Notes: generated by a model from the sequence alone, not told the origin. A stretch of DNA of 64,000 bases from Acidovorax sp. FJL06 (GCF_003852545.1 NZ_QAJR01000023.1:50217-114216), one strand, 5' to 3'. Shown: positions 44,848 to 53,489, numbered from the stretch's first letter. Program-made: numbers and translations.

Positions 44848-46344
44848 ATGGACATGAAGACCTCCCCCCTCGCCCTGCTGAACGACCCCACCCTGCTCAA
44901 GACCGACGGCCTCATCAACGGCCAGTGGGTGGCGGGCAGCAGCCGCTTTGACGTGAACGACCCCGCCACGGGCCTGAAGCTGGCCGATGTGGCTAACCTG
45001 GACCCGCAAGATGCCGAGGCAGCCATTGCCGCCGCCAACGCCGCCTGGGGCCCCTGGAAAACCAAGACCGCCAAGGAGCGCAGCATCATCCTGCGCAAGT
45101 GGTTCGACCTGCTCATGGCCCACCAGGACGACCTGGGCCGCATCATGACGGCCGAACAAGGCAAGCCCCTGGCCGAGGCCAAGGGCGAAGTCGCCTACGG
45201 CGCGAGTTTTGTAGAGTGGTTTGCTGAGGAGGCCAAGCGCATCAACGGCGAGACCCTGCCGCAGTTCGACAACAGCCGCCGCTTGATGGTGCTCAAGCAG
45301 CCTATCGGCGTGTGCGCGGCCATCACGCCATGGAACTTCCCGCTGGCCATGATCACCCGCAAGGTCGCGCCCGCATTGGCCGCCGGCTGCCCCGTGGTCA
45401 TCAAGCCTGCCGAGCTGACGCCGCTCACCGCCTTGGCCGCCGCCGAGCTGGCCCTGCGTGCAGGCATCCCGGCCGGCGTGTTCAACATCCTGCCCGCCGA
45501 CAGCGACCACTCCATCGCCATCGGCAAGGTGCTGTGCGCCAGCGACGTGGTGCGCCACATCAGCTTCACCGGCAGCACCGAAGTGGGCCGTATCCTGATG
45601 GCGCAGTCGGCCCCTACGGTCAAGAAGATGTCGCTGGAGCTGGGTGGCAACGCGCCCTTCATCGTGTTTGACGACGCCGACATCGACAGCGCCGTGGAAG
45701 GCGCCTTTGCCAGCAAGTACCGCAATGCCGGCCAGACCTGCGTATGCACCAACCGCTTTTACGTACAGGAAGGCGTGTACGACGAGTTCGTGGCCAAGTT
45801 TGCCGCCAAGGTGAAAACGGCCAAGGTGGGCAACGGCTTTGAAGCGGGCGTGAACCAGGGCCCGCTGATCGAGGAAGCCGCGCTGGCCAAGGTGCAGCGC
45901 CATGTGGACGACGCGCTGGCCAAGGGCGGCCAGGTGGTGGCGGGCGGCCAGCGCCTGAAAACGCTGGGCTCAGGCCAGTTCTTCGAGCCCACCGTGGTGG
46001 CCAACGCCACGGCCGACATGCTCTGCGCGCGCGAGGAAACCTTTGGTCCCTTCGCCCCGGTCTTCAAGTTCAAAACCGAGCAGGAGGCCATAGCCGCGGC
46101 CAACAACACCGAGTTCGGCCTGGCCAGCTACTTCTACAGCCGCGACGTGGGCCGCATCTTCCGTGTGACCGAGGCGCTGGAATACGGCATGGTGGGTGCC
46201 AACGTGGGCATCCTGGCCACCGAGCACGTGCCGTTTGGCGGCGTCAAGCAGTCGGGCCTGGGCCGCGAGGGATCGCACTACGGCATGGACGACTACGTGG
46301 AGATCAAGTACCTGTGCCTGGGGGACATCCAGAGCGGCAAGTGA
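44848..46344 (+). CDS. gabD: Succinate-semialdehyde dehydrogenase (NAD(P)+)
   Basis: A 498-residue aldehyde dehydrogenase completing GABA breakdown to succinate. The GabD set is clear: AAITPWNFPLAMITRKVAPALAAG, FTGSTEVGRILM, the general-base Glu in SLELGGNAPFIVFDDAD and the nucleophile C298 in GQTCVC, with C300 as the second cysteine characteristic of GabD. The C-terminal GGVKQSGLGREGSHYGMDDY is also typical. It might additionally oxidise alpha-ketoglutarate semialdehyde from the hydroxyproline pathway, whose own dehydrogenase is not in the window. GGAAG precedes the ATG. Confidence 0.93.
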   Translation: MDMKTSPLALLNDPTLLKTDGLINGQWVAGSSRFDVNDPATGLKLADVANLDPQDAEAAIAAANAAWGPWKTKTAKERSIILRKWFDLLMAHQDDLGRIMTAEQGKPLAEAKGEVAYGASFVEWFAEEAKRINGETLPQFDNSRRLMVLKQPIGVCAAITPWNFPLAMITRKVAPALAAGCPVVIKPAELTPLTALAAAELALRAGIPAGVFNILPADSDHSIAIGKVLCASDVVRHISFTGSTEVGRILMAQSAPTVKKMSLELGGNAPFIVFDDADIDSAVEGAFASKYRNAGQTCVCTNRFYVQEGVYDEFVAKFAAKVKTAKVGNGFEAGVNQGPLIEEAALAKVQRHVDDALAKGGQVVAGGQRLKTLGSGQFFEPTVVANATADMLCAREETFGPFAPVFKFKTEQEAIAAANNTEFGLASYFYSRDVGRIFRVTEALEYGMVGANVGILATEHVPFGGVKQSGLGREGSHYGMDDYVEIKYLCLGDIQSGK

Positions 46345-46375
46345 GCGCCCCTGGTCGCTGTCCATTCGGCGTGAA

Positions 46376-46433
46376 TCACTATGATTTTCATAGCTACCTG
46401 CGCTGATTGGGCGAACGCAGAGGGCCAAAAAGG
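46376..46433. repeat. Dispersed ATAGCT repeat copy after gabD
   Basis: ACTATGATTTTCATAGCTACC, GCGCTGATTGGGCGAACGC, then AGAGGGCCAAAAAGG. The 5' part is a dyad (CTATGA/TCATAG) like the copy at 37253. It directly abuts the complex palindromic element that follows, and a second AGGCAAAAAGGC stretch appears on the far side of that element. Confidence 0.65.
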
Positions 46434-46578
46434 CCTGATTATGTATATGCCTCAGACACTTCTCCCCCACCCGTTCGGGCTGAGCCTGTCGAAGCCTTGC
46501 ACGCACACGGCAAGCCCTGGCTTCGACAGGCTCAGCCCGAACGGGTAGGTTGGTCTCTGAGGTAGGTACATAGTCAGG
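46434..46578. mobile_element. MITE-like element with nested 27-bp perfect palindrome
   Basis: The core is a perfect 27-bp inverted repeat (46470-46496 and 46519-46545; arms begin CCCGTTCGGGCTGAGCCTGT) around a 22-base loop. Outside it are imperfect terminal arms: CCTGATTATGTA at 46434 against TACATAGTCAGG ending at 46578 (11 of 12 pair), and CCTCAGA against TCTGAGG. The core resembles a palindrome widespread in proteobacterial genomes as a REP-like element. There is no coding capacity. Similar GGC-AAAAAGGC stretches flank both ends, as if it had landed in the repeat copy beside it. Confidence 0.65.
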
Positions 46579-46620
46579 CAAAAAGGCTTGTAAATCGCCG
46601 CCACCACGCCCCCCGCAGGC

Positions 46621-46887
46621 CTACACGCAGCGATAGGTCACTTCAAAGCGGCTGACCTGCGCGGACAACTCGGCCTCCAGGCCGTACTTCGCACAGTGTT
46701 TTTCGGCCGCCTTGAGGGCACCATCCGGGCCCAGTGTGGAGTTTTCCCAGTTGATGGACACGGCCTTCTCATTGCCGATGGCGATGAACGGTGCAGGCGG
46801 TGAATAGGCACAGCCGCCCAGGCCTGCAGCCATTGCCACCAGCCAGCGCCAAGGCATCAGGGTCATTGTGTTTGTGCGGGTATCCAT
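46621..46887 (-). CDS. Small putative lipoprotein
   Basis: An 88-residue protein of unknown function. The N-terminus has a basic start, the hydrophobic stretch MPWRWLVAMAAGLGGC and a lipobox-like L-G-G-C ending at about residue 26, so it is probably a lipid-anchored periplasmic or outer-membrane protein. The remaining 60 residues contain two more cysteines (EKHCAKYG and the C-terminal YRCV) that could form a disulfide. It precedes nothing on its strand within 250 bases. Confidence 0.65.
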   Translation of the reverse strand: MDTRTNTMTLMPWRWLVAMAAGLGGCAYSPPAPFIAIGNEKAVSINWENSTLGPDGALKAAEKHCAKYGLEAELSAQVSRFEVTYRCV

Positions 46888-46926
46888 GCGGGCCGCAGTG
46901 TATCGGACGACCTTTTTCCTGCATCC

Positions 46927-48120
46927 TTAGCGCCCGCCAGGCCACAGCCGCTGGATCCGCAGCCCCGCCCCCACGGCAAAGAACACGGCCGCCCCAAACA
47001 CCCAGCCCGACAGCGCCCCCGCCATGCCGCCCGACAACAGCGTGCCGATGGTGCAGCCCAGCCCTGTCATCGCGCCCCAGCCCAGCAGCACACCACCCGA
47101 CAGGCCCCGCACGGCATCGCGCCAGGTGGGCCAGCGCGGCGCACACTGGCGGCTGGCCAGGGCCGCAACAAACGCGCCCGCCACCAGGCCCGCCAAGAGC
47201 AAGGCATTGGGCGTGAACCAGGTGGACTGCGGCGCAGTGGCGCAGCCCGCAAACCCATCCAGCCCCTCCAGCCGATCGGGAATCCAGCCCTGCCCCTGGG
47301 CCCATTGGCGTGCCGCACTGCCCAGCGTGGCCGTCACCCCCAGCGGCCGCATGCGCACAATCGCAAACGCGCCAATTAGCCCCACAGCCAGCCCGCCCAC
47401 CCAATAAGGCCAGCGCCCGGCCCACAGATTGCGCCACACAGTGCGCAAACCGGGCACGCCCCCTGGCACCGATGCAGCGGCCGCCTCGCGTGCAAAACCG
47501 CGCCACAACCAGGCCGCCACCAGGGCCAGCCCACCCAGTTGCACCAGCAGCGCCCCGCCATACCCCAGGTGTGCGGGCAACCACACCACGGGCGCGTCGG
47601 CCACGCTCAGGCTGTACAAGGACTTCCAGGTGGTGAAGCCCAGGACGAAACCCAGTGCCGATCCGACCAGCGCAAACGGTGACACCGGCGAGCCCTCGGC
47701 CAGCCGGTACCAGTGCGCACTGATGCACGAGCCCGAGACCACCATGCCTGCGCCAAACGACAGCCCCGCTGCCACCAGCACCCAGCTCACCGGGCCGATG
47801 TGCATGTCGGGCGGCAGCTTGCCAGGCTGGGGCACAGGCAACCAGCTGCCCAGCACCACGGTATAGCCCACCACCCCCACGGCCAGCGCCAACACGATGG
47901 CCAGCAACCCGCGCGGGTTGTGGTCTTCAAACCAGTCGCGCGCATGGCAATAAAAACAGAAGCGCGTGCGCTGCAGCACCAGCCCCAACACCCCGCCCGT
48001 GACCAGTGCAAATGCCAGCGTGCGCCCGCCCGGCAGCGCCTGCACTGCGTGGGCAGCAACACCCAGCGCCACCACCAGCGCCAGGGCACCCACATGAGAA
48101 AAATTGATCTTGAACGCCAT
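46927..48120 (-). CDS. YeeE/YedE family sulfur-compound transporter
   Basis: A 397-residue inner-membrane protein with about ten hydrophobic segments, in two similar halves. Conserved cysteines lie in RTRFCFYCHARD (about 54-60), VVSGSCISAHWYR (about 130) and GLGCTIGTLLSGG (about 358), the positions used by YeeE (TsuA) to pass thiosulfate through the membrane. The next upstream gene on the same strand encodes a periplasmic sulfurtransferase, so thiosulfate or a related sulfane species is the likely cargo. The two genes are separated by a terminator and so probably made separately. Confidence 0.85.
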   Translation of the reverse strand: MAFKINFSHVGALALVVALGVAAHAVQALPGGRTLAFALVTGGVLGLVLQRTRFCFYCHARDWFEDHNPRGLLAIVLALAVGVVGYTVVLGSWLPVPQPGKLPPDMHIGPVSWVLVAAGLSFGAGMVVSGSCISAHWYRLAEGSPVSPFALVGSALGFVLGFTTWKSLYSLSVADAPVVWLPAHLGYGGALLVQLGGLALVAAWLWRGFAREAAAASVPGGVPGLRTVWRNLWAGRWPYWVGGLAVGLIGAFAIVRMRPLGVTATLGSAARQWAQGQGWIPDRLEGLDGFAGCATAPQSTWFTPNALLLAGLVAGAFVAALASRQCAPRWPTWRDAVRGLSGGVLLGWGAMTGLGCTIGTLLSGGMAGALSGWVFGAAVFFAVGAGLRIQRLWPGGR

Positions 48121-48139
48121 CACCTCACCCCTCGCGCAT

Positions 48140-48164
48140 AAAAAAAGCCCGCACGAAGCGGGCT
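48140..48164 (-). terminator. Rho-independent terminator of the sulfurtransferase gene
   Basis: On the minus strand AGCCCGC, loop TTCGT, GCGGGCT is followed by a run of seven T. It lies about 90 bases past the stop of the sulfurtransferase gene and about 20 bases before the start of the YeeE-type gene, and so insulates one from the other. Confidence 0.85.
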
Positions 48165-48254
48165 GTAAAAGAGACCCCTACCAAAAATCAAAATCTCTTC
48201 TTTGTGTCTTGCATTGCCACCTTCTTCCCAAAAGGTTCTTGTCAGCCCATCTGC

Positions 48255-49223
48255 TCACTTGGCGGCCCAGATGGTGCCCGCCGGGTTGGTGATGGGCACA
48301 CCCACCGCATTGCCATATTCCGTCCACGAACCGTCATAGTTCTTCACGCTGTAGCCCAGGATCTTGGACAGCGCAAACCAGGTGTGGCTGGAGCGCTCGC
48401 CAATGCGGCAGTAGGTAATGATGGGCTTGCTGCCGTCCACCCCCGCGCTGGCATAGAGCTTTTTCAGGTCTTCGGCCGACTTGAAGGTGCCGTCTTCCTT
48501 CACCGCCTGGCCCCAGGGCACATTGGCCGCACCCGGGATGTGGCCGGCACGGATGCTCAGCTCGGGCACCCCGGCAGGCGCAAAAATCTTGCCCATGTAT
48601 TCATCGACCGAGCGGATGTCCACCAGCTTGGCGTTGCTCTTGCCCTCGGCAGCGGCCAAGGCATCCGACAGCCGCGCGCGCAGGTCGGTGTTCACCTTGG
48701 CCACCTTGTAGCTGGTGGCGGCAAACTCCGGCACGCGGTTGTTCAATGGCTGGTTCTCGGCCTCCCACTTCTTGCGCCCGCCGTCGAGCAGCTTCACGCT
48801 CTTGACGCCATAGAGGTCAAACACCCACGCACCCCAGGCGGCAAACCAGTTGTTGGTGTCGCCGTACAACACCACCGTGGTGTCCTGCGATACCCCAGAC
48901 TTGGACAGCAGCGCCTCGAACGCCTCCTTGCCCACAATGTCGCGCCGCACCCGGTCATTCAAATCCTGGTGCCACGAAAAATTGACTGCCCCCGGCACAT
49001 GGCCACGTTCATACAGGCCCGGGTTCACGCTCACCTCGACAATCCGAAGCTGCGGGTTGTCCAGGTTCTGCGCCAGCCATTCGGTGGTGACCAGGGGGCC
49101 TGCGGGGATGGGGGTGGCGGCGAATGCTGCGCTGCAGGCCAGCATGGCACCACCCAGCGCAGAGGCGCGAAGCCATGTCCCCGCAGTTTGCAAAAAAACG
49201 GTTGTGCGTAGCGAGGTCAGCAT
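48255..49223 (-). CDS. sseA: Periplasmic thiosulfate/3-mercaptopyruvate sulfurtransferase
   Basis: A 322-residue protein with two rhodanese domains. A signal peptide (hydrophobic stretch ALGGAMLACSAAFAATPI, cleavage near residue 36) sends it to the periplasm, unlike cytoplasmic SseA. The inactive N-terminal domain has GHVPGAVNFSWHQDLND; the active one has AGHIPGAANVPWGQA and the persulfide-forming C272 in ITYCRIGERSSHTWF. CRIGERS fits the thiosulfate rather than the CG(S/T)GVT mercaptopyruvate type. It transfers sulfane sulfur to cyanide or thiols and may work with the YeeE-type transporter. Confidence 0.88.
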   Translation of the reverse strand: MLTSLRTTVFLQTAGTWLRASALGGAMLACSAAFAATPIPAGPLVTTEWLAQNLDNPQLRIVEVSVNPGLYERGHVPGAVNFSWHQDLNDRVRRDIVGKEAFEALLSKSGVSQDTTVVLYGDTNNWFAAWGAWVFDLYGVKSVKLLDGGRKKWEAENQPLNNRVPEFAATSYKVAKVNTDLRARLSDALAAAEGKSNAKLVDIRSVDEYMGKIFAPAGVPELSIRAGHIPGAANVPWGQAVKEDGTFKSAEDLKKLYASAGVDGSKPIITYCRIGERSSHTWFALSKILGYSVKNYDGSWTEYGNAVGVPITNPAGTIWAAK

Positions 49224-49445
49224 CGTCTTCCTTTCCGTGTTGTTGAAATACCAGGGCTTGCGGCACCCGATGCACGAAATTTAGAAGAGATGGACCCTTG
49301 GCCCAACCAAGCAAAACGACTATGAATATGCAGATTGAGTGCTTGCTGGCAAAGCCGCCCGCAAGGGCACAGCAACCCACGCCATACACGCAGAGCCGAC
49401 AAAAAGAGCGGAGGGGCGGGGAAAATCTGGTCAGCCTGGAAGGGC

Positions 49446-49519
49446 TGGAGCGGGTGAAGGGAATCGAACCCTCGTATGAAGCTTGGGAAGCTGCCGTTCT
49501 ACCATTGAACTACACCCGC
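49446..49519 (-). tRNA. tRNA-Gly (anticodon CCC)
   Basis: A 74-base tRNA including an encoded 3' CCA. The acceptor stem GCGGGTG pairs fully with CACCCGC; the D arm is GTTC-AATGGTA-GAAC; the anticodon loop TTCCCAA gives anticodon CCC, reading GGG codons. The T arm is GAGGG-TTCGATT-CCCTT. The anticodon stem GCAGC/GCTTC has one C-U mismatch. It stands alone between the sulfurtransferase promoter region and an unknown gene. Confidence 0.93.
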
Positions 49520-49753
49520 CTTTTGTAAGCCATTGATTTACAACGGCGTTTCAATCAGGCGATTGAAACTATCCAGTGGGCTTTCGCCATTTCATAGTTT
49601 CAACTGCAGGCGTATTGTAGCCACGCGGGAAACGCATCCAGAACGACCACAGCATGGCGTTTCTGCTGGTGGTTTCGCACCCTTCGGCAGACGCCAGCCC
49701 GAAAGCAGCACAATGGAGGGTTCACAACTCCCTGCGAAAGAAGGAAAAGCTCC

Positions 49754-50116
49754 ATGCAACTGAGCGACGACCGCACACAGGCCACCCTGGCAATCAACAA
49801 GACCCTTACCGCGCCAGAGATCGAGAGCCTGATCCGTGAGCTGGCTACGCTGCGCTCGCAGATGGCGCCTGAAGTCGCTCCCGCCCCACAGGACAGCAAC
49901 GGAAACGGCGTTCCTGTGATGTCGCAGGACAACCCCACGATTGCTATCCAGTACCCGCTGGAAGCAGAGCATGTCACGATCTACCTGCGAAGCATTGGAT
50001 TGGGATGGACCGCTTGGCGGCTGCACCCTGATACCCAGCGGGCACTGGCCGAATTTTTCAACTCACGGCTCACGCAAAATGCCCCCGCGCAGAGCAAACC
50101 GATTCCCTTCCGTTGA
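49754..50116 (+). CDS. Hypothetical 120-residue protein
   Basis: No family is recognised. The N-terminal 40 residues (MQLSDDRTQATLAINKTLTA, then EIESLIRELATLRSQM) predict a short coiled helix; the C-terminal half, TIAIQYPLEAEHVTIYLRSI and GLGWTAWRLHPDTQRALAEF, looks like a small globular domain. AAGGAAAAG lies about eight bases before the ATG. There is no signal or membrane segment. It stands alone between the tRNA and the convergent pseudouridine synthase. Confidence 0.65.
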   Translation: MQLSDDRTQATLAINKTLTAPEIESLIRELATLRSQMAPEVAPAPQDSNGNGVPVMSQDNPTIAIQYPLEAEHVTIYLRSIGLGWTAWRLHPDTQRALAEFFNSRLTQNAPAQSKPIPFR

Positions 50117-50211
50117 TTTGATCCTGGGGGACCAAGCGGCTAAAAGTGCAAGCACGCTGCCCTGCCAAGAGGCCTCCACCCCGACCACATTGGCGGTTTT
50201 GAGGCCCGTTC

Positions 50212-51123
50212 TCAGAGCAGGCACAGCGACTGCCGGCTCTCGAACACCCGCGAATCCCCCGTGATCGGATCCACAAACTCCAGCGACCGTGCCAGCAACT
50301 GCAGGGGCCGTGAGTAATCGCCTTCGGGGGGATCGTTGACGACCGGGTAGAACGGGTCGTTGCGCAGCGGCAGACCCAGGGCCGCCATGTGCACGCGCAG
50401 CTGATGCCGCTTGCCGGTAACAGGCGACAGGCGGTAGCGCGCCCAACTGCCAGCCACCTCCAGCACCTGCATGCGGGTGTGGCTGTTGGGCTCGCCGGGC
50501 ACCTCCTGCATGCGAAAGAACTGCTGCGGGCTTTCCTCCAGGCGGCTGACATGCTCGCGAGGGAAGACCACATCCGCACGCCAGGGCGCGATCGCGTCGT
50601 AGTGCTTGGTGATCTGCCGGTCGCGGAACAAGGCCTGGTAGGCGCCGCGCGTGCGCTGCTGCACCGACAGCATCACCAGCCCCGCCGTATCGCGGTCGAT
50701 GCGGTGCAGCGGCGACAGCTCGGGCAAGCCCAGCTGGCGCTTGAGCCGCACCAGCAGCGTGTTGTGCAGATAGCGGCCCGAGGGCGTCACCGGCATGAAA
50801 TGCGGCTTGTCGGCCACCACCAGGTGCTCGTCCTGGTACAGCACCACTTCGCAGAAAGGCAACATGGGCTCGGCAGGCAGACTGCGGTAGTAGTACAGGC
50901 GCAGCCCGCCCTCGAACGGCCGCTCGGGCGCCACCGGCTCGCCGCGCTCGTCCACCACGTCACCCGCCCACATCCGCTGGCACCATTCATCGCGGGCCAC
51001 CACCGGCAGCCGCTGGGCCAGAAAGTCCAGCATGCTGCCCCGCCCATGTGTGGGCAGCACCACGCAACTGGGGCTTACGCCGTCGCGCACCGGCAGAACA
51101 TGGGGATGGTGGGGGTTATGCAT
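50212..51123 (-). CDS. RluA-family pseudouridine synthase
   Basis: A 303-residue pseudouridine synthase. The catalytic motif is HRIDRDTAGLVML with D143; DEHLVVADKPHFMPVTPSGRYL and VTGKRHQLRVHMAALGLPL are the other conserved blocks. The N-terminal part has an S4-like stretch (LDFLAQRLPVVARDEWCQRM) typical of the group that isomerises uridines in rRNA or tRNA. The exact target (RluA, RluC/D, TruC) cannot be decided from sequence by eye. Confidence 0.9.
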   Translation of the reverse strand: MHNPHHPHVLPVRDGVSPSCVVLPTHGRGSMLDFLAQRLPVVARDEWCQRMWAGDVVDERGEPVAPERPFEGGLRLYYYRSLPAEPMLPFCEVVLYQDEHLVVADKPHFMPVTPSGRYLHNTLLVRLKRQLGLPELSPLHRIDRDTAGLVMLSVQQRTRGAYQALFRDRQITKHYDAIAPWRADVVFPREHVSRLEESPQQFFRMQEVPGEPNSHTRMQVLEVAGSWARYRLSPVTGKRHQLRVHMAALGLPLRNDPFYPVVNDPPEGDYSRPLQLLARSLEFVDPITGDSRVFESRQSLCLL

Positions 51124-51180
51124 GGCGCGGGGATTTTAGGGTGCCCCGCGATCACCGCCTCAACAACAAGGCGCCATGCA

Positions 51181-51612
51181 CTACTGCCAGTTTGCGACAA
51201 TTACCGGGTTGAGTGCTGTTTGGTAGCCAGCAGGCAAAGTGGTCTGCCCGGCCGACGGCGGCGAGAAAGCGGCCATCGCGTCAACCAGTGACTGCACCTT
51301 GGCATCGGTGAGCACTTTGCCATTGGCCCAGATCTGCTCCACACGGCGACTGGAGCCGACGTACCAGTCTTTAACAATTGCTTTGTCGCCTGTCCCAATA
51401 ACACTCACTTCCAGGTTATTGCCTGCTTTTCGCAACCAGATCTGGTCATGCCGAACATTCGAGCCCCACTGCAACAAGTCACTGACGTTGGAAGTGCTGG
51501 GGGTGACGGCGCGCTCCGCATTAAGGCAAGTGACGGCATTGGCGATCTCGGTTTTACCGAGTGTGTATGGCTGTCCCGTACTCGAATTGATTGCTGTCAG
51601 GTGCTTTTCCAT
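51181..51612 (-). CDS. Orphan RTX C-terminal domain protein
   Basis: A 143-residue protein made almost entirely of the domain that normally ends large RTX proteins (haemolysin-type calcium-binding protein related): LLQWGSNVRHDQIWLRKAGNNLEVSVIGT, then DWYVGSSRRVEQIW, VQSLVDAMAAFSPPSAGQTT and the closing LNPVIVANWQ. No GGxGxDxLx calcium repeats and no enzymatic part precede it. The first 40 residues do not match anything I recognise. ATG at 51612 with AAGGGG upstream is preferred over a TTG six bases earlier. It may be a displaced 3' end of an RTX gene or an independent secreted module. Confidence 0.75.
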   Translation of the reverse strand: MEKHLTAINSSTGQPYTLGKTEIANAVTCLNAERAVTPSTSNVSDLLQWGSNVRHDQIWLRKAGNNLEVSVIGTGDKAIVKDWYVGSSRRVEQIWANGKVLTDAKVQSLVDAMAAFSPPSAGQTTLPAGYQTALNPVIVANWQ

Positions 51613-51624
51613 GCCCAATTCCCC

Positions 51625-52422
51625 TTATTGCATTGGCGAAAAAAAATGATTTGAAGACCGCCGCCATGGCTGCTTAACCCAGTTGCTGCCAGGAATCGAC
51701 GCACAGGCATTGCGCACAGCAATCTGGCACCACTTGCGCGCATCGGCTTCGTCCTTGGGTTGTCCGCGTTCGGGTTTGCCGTTTGCGGCCGCCATACAAA
51801 GCCACACTTGAGCTTGCGCGTTGCCGCCCTCAGCTGCGATTTCGGCCCACTTGCGGGCGGAAGAAATGGGCAGAAGCTCTTCGGGGGCACATTTGCCGTC
51901 AGGCATCCATTCGTCAATGCAAATTGTCGGTTTGGTACTCTGGCCGTAGCGTCCATTGGTCAGTTCCATCAAATGGGTAGCCGCCCAAGGGTTGCCCTCT
52001 TCCTCTGCCGCTGCCATCGCGGCACGCAAATAGGCTTCATGCGTGACGCGATAGTGCCCGTTGGGGTGCATGATGTTGGCCAACTGCCAGGTGGCGGACT
52101 TGCTGCCCTGAGCTTGGGCCTTTTCTAGCCACTTGATGTTATAGCTGCCGTCCAAAGGTGCCGTCCACAGGCCGTCGCGGGTCTTGCGTATCAAACCTAG
52201 TCGCAGTTGCAAGCCAGCATCGCCCGTTTGTTCTGCCTGTCTTTCCAGATACTTCAGAAATCCGAGTGTGGCCACCGAGTCAAACCGACTTCGGTTGATC
52301 CAATCAGCTTCGCAAGGAATGCCGCCGGGCGGCGCTATTTGCTCGCTGGCTGAAGCCAGCAAAGTGATGCATGTGGAAGCAGCAAGGATGACTTTAGAGA
52401 AAAAGGTTCGGCTGGTTTTCAT
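51625..52422 (-). CDS. Exported Sel1-like repeat protein
   Basis: A 265-residue protein with a cleavable signal (FFSKVILAASTCITLLASAS, residues about 7-26). The mature part reads as Sel1/TPR-type helical repeats: LQLRLGLIRKTRDG, SYNIKWLEKAQAQGSKSATWQLANIM, AYLRAAMAAAEEEGNPWAATHLMEL and ARKWAEIAAEGGNAQAQVWLCMAAANG. Four or more cysteines suggest disulfides in the periplasm. Its start codon overlaps the lipase stop (ATGA), so the two are made together; a chaperone, binding partner or immunity-type role for the lipase is possible but unproven. Confidence 0.75.
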   Translation of the reverse strand: MKTSRTFFSKVILAASTCITLLASASEQIAPPGGIPCEADWINRSRFDSVATLGFLKYLERQAEQTGDAGLQLRLGLIRKTRDGLWTAPLDGSYNIKWLEKAQAQGSKSATWQLANIMHPNGHYRVTHEAYLRAAMAAAEEEGNPWAATHLMELTNGRYGQSTKPTICIDEWMPDGKCAPEELLPISSARKWAEIAAEGGNAQAQVWLCMAAANGKPERGQPKDEADARKWCQIAVRNACASIPGSNWVKQPWRRSSNHFFSPMQ

Positions 52423-53486
52423 GCGATTTCCATACTGGAGGTTTTGAGATATTTATGGCCTGTAGCACCTGTTGGACGGGCGCGAGCAGCTATTAATTTC
52501 ATATCGTTTTTTGTCCAGCAACACCGGTGTGTGACACGGCGCGTGGCCTCGCCCGTGTCTTTCAGGCTCAAGGTGGCGCTGTTGCTGCTGGCCACGGGGC
52601 TGGTGGATGCGCCGCCGGTGCTGGTGAATTTGGCTGTCAGGGTGGCGTCCACATTGGCGTCCAGATCGGCACTGTTGACGATGGAGAAACCCACATCGGT
52701 CTGCCCTCCGGCCAAGGTGATCGGCACCATGACACCGGTGTGGGCGTCGGTGTAAAACGCGTTGAGATCGGCTTGGGCTTGGGCCACGGTGGTTTGTCCG
52801 CTGGCCAGTTCCGCTTGAAGCCGCCGGTAAAAGGTGGCCAACCCTGGATGGGTGAACCGCGCTGCCAACAAATCCGGGCTGGTGCGCAACTCATTGAACT
52901 CATTCAGCGCATCCTGCAGCGTGCCGTCCTTGACCAAACCGACGCCTGCGCCATTGAAAGTCACCACACGCTGCGCCGCCCCCGCATTTAGCAGGTTGAA
53001 CACCGTGGCCAAGTGCCCGCCCAAGCTGTAGCCCGTCACGCTGAACGCCTGCCCTGCGCCCAGCTTGGTGGCATCGTCTTTCAGCTCTGCATACCAGTCC
53101 TGCATGTCCGCGATCTGCCCCCAGGCAAACCCAGTCTCCTTGATCTCCAGCTCGTTCGTGGCCTTGTTGTCACGCGCCGCGTCGTCGATGAATTCTGTTG
53201 AGCGGAAGCTCAGGACAGTTTCATTGGCGTCCCTGTTGCGGAATAGCGTGCCGCTGAAGCCGGTTTTGGTGTTTGCGGTTTGGTCAAGGACTTCCCATTC
53301 GTCTGCGAATGTCTTGGCTTGGCTCTCGACAAAACGGCTGGAGTGGTCGTTTCCTCGGACGAGGGCCGCAATATAGCGATCTTGGCCATCTGCAAGTTGT
53401 CCGTTGACCTCATCTCGAATGAAGGCTTCTGCGGCAATTTGCAAATGAGCATAATTGAGATATTCAGAAATAGTCGGCGCGGTCAT
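52419..53486 (-). CDS. RTX-type lipase domain without repeats, truncated
   Basis: A 355-residue alpha/beta-hydrolase that looks like the N-terminal catalytic part of a secreted RTX lipase. LSFRSTEFIDDAARDNKATNELEIKETGFAWGQIADMQDWY (about 92-132) leads to the nucleophile elbow GYSLGGHL with S154. After residue about 300 there is a Thr/Ser-rich linker, and then, instead of calcium repeats, a Lys/Arg/Cys-containing tail (from THRCCWTK) unlike the rest. There is no N-terminal signal, as in type I secretion substrates. The gene seems to have lost its RTX and C-terminal parts. It follows the upstream gene by 3 bases and overlaps the Sel1 gene by 4. Confidence 0.75.
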   Translation of the reverse strand: MTAPTISEYLNYAHLQIAAEAFIRDEVNGQLADGQDRYIAALVRGNDHSSRFVESQAKTFADEWEVLDQTANTKTGFSGTLFRNRDANETVLSFRSTEFIDDAARDNKATNELEIKETGFAWGQIADMQDWYAELKDDATKLGAGQAFSVTGYSLGGHLATVFNLLNAGAAQRVVTFNGAGVGLVKDGTLQDALNEFNELRTSPDLLAARFTHPGLATFYRRLQAELASGQTTVAQAQADLNAFYTDAHTGVMVPITLAGGQTDVGFSIVNSADLDANVDATLTAKFTSTGGASTSPVASSNSATLSLKDTGEATRRVTHRCCWTKNDMKLIAARARPTGATGHKYLKTSSMEIA

Positions 53487-53489
53487 TTA

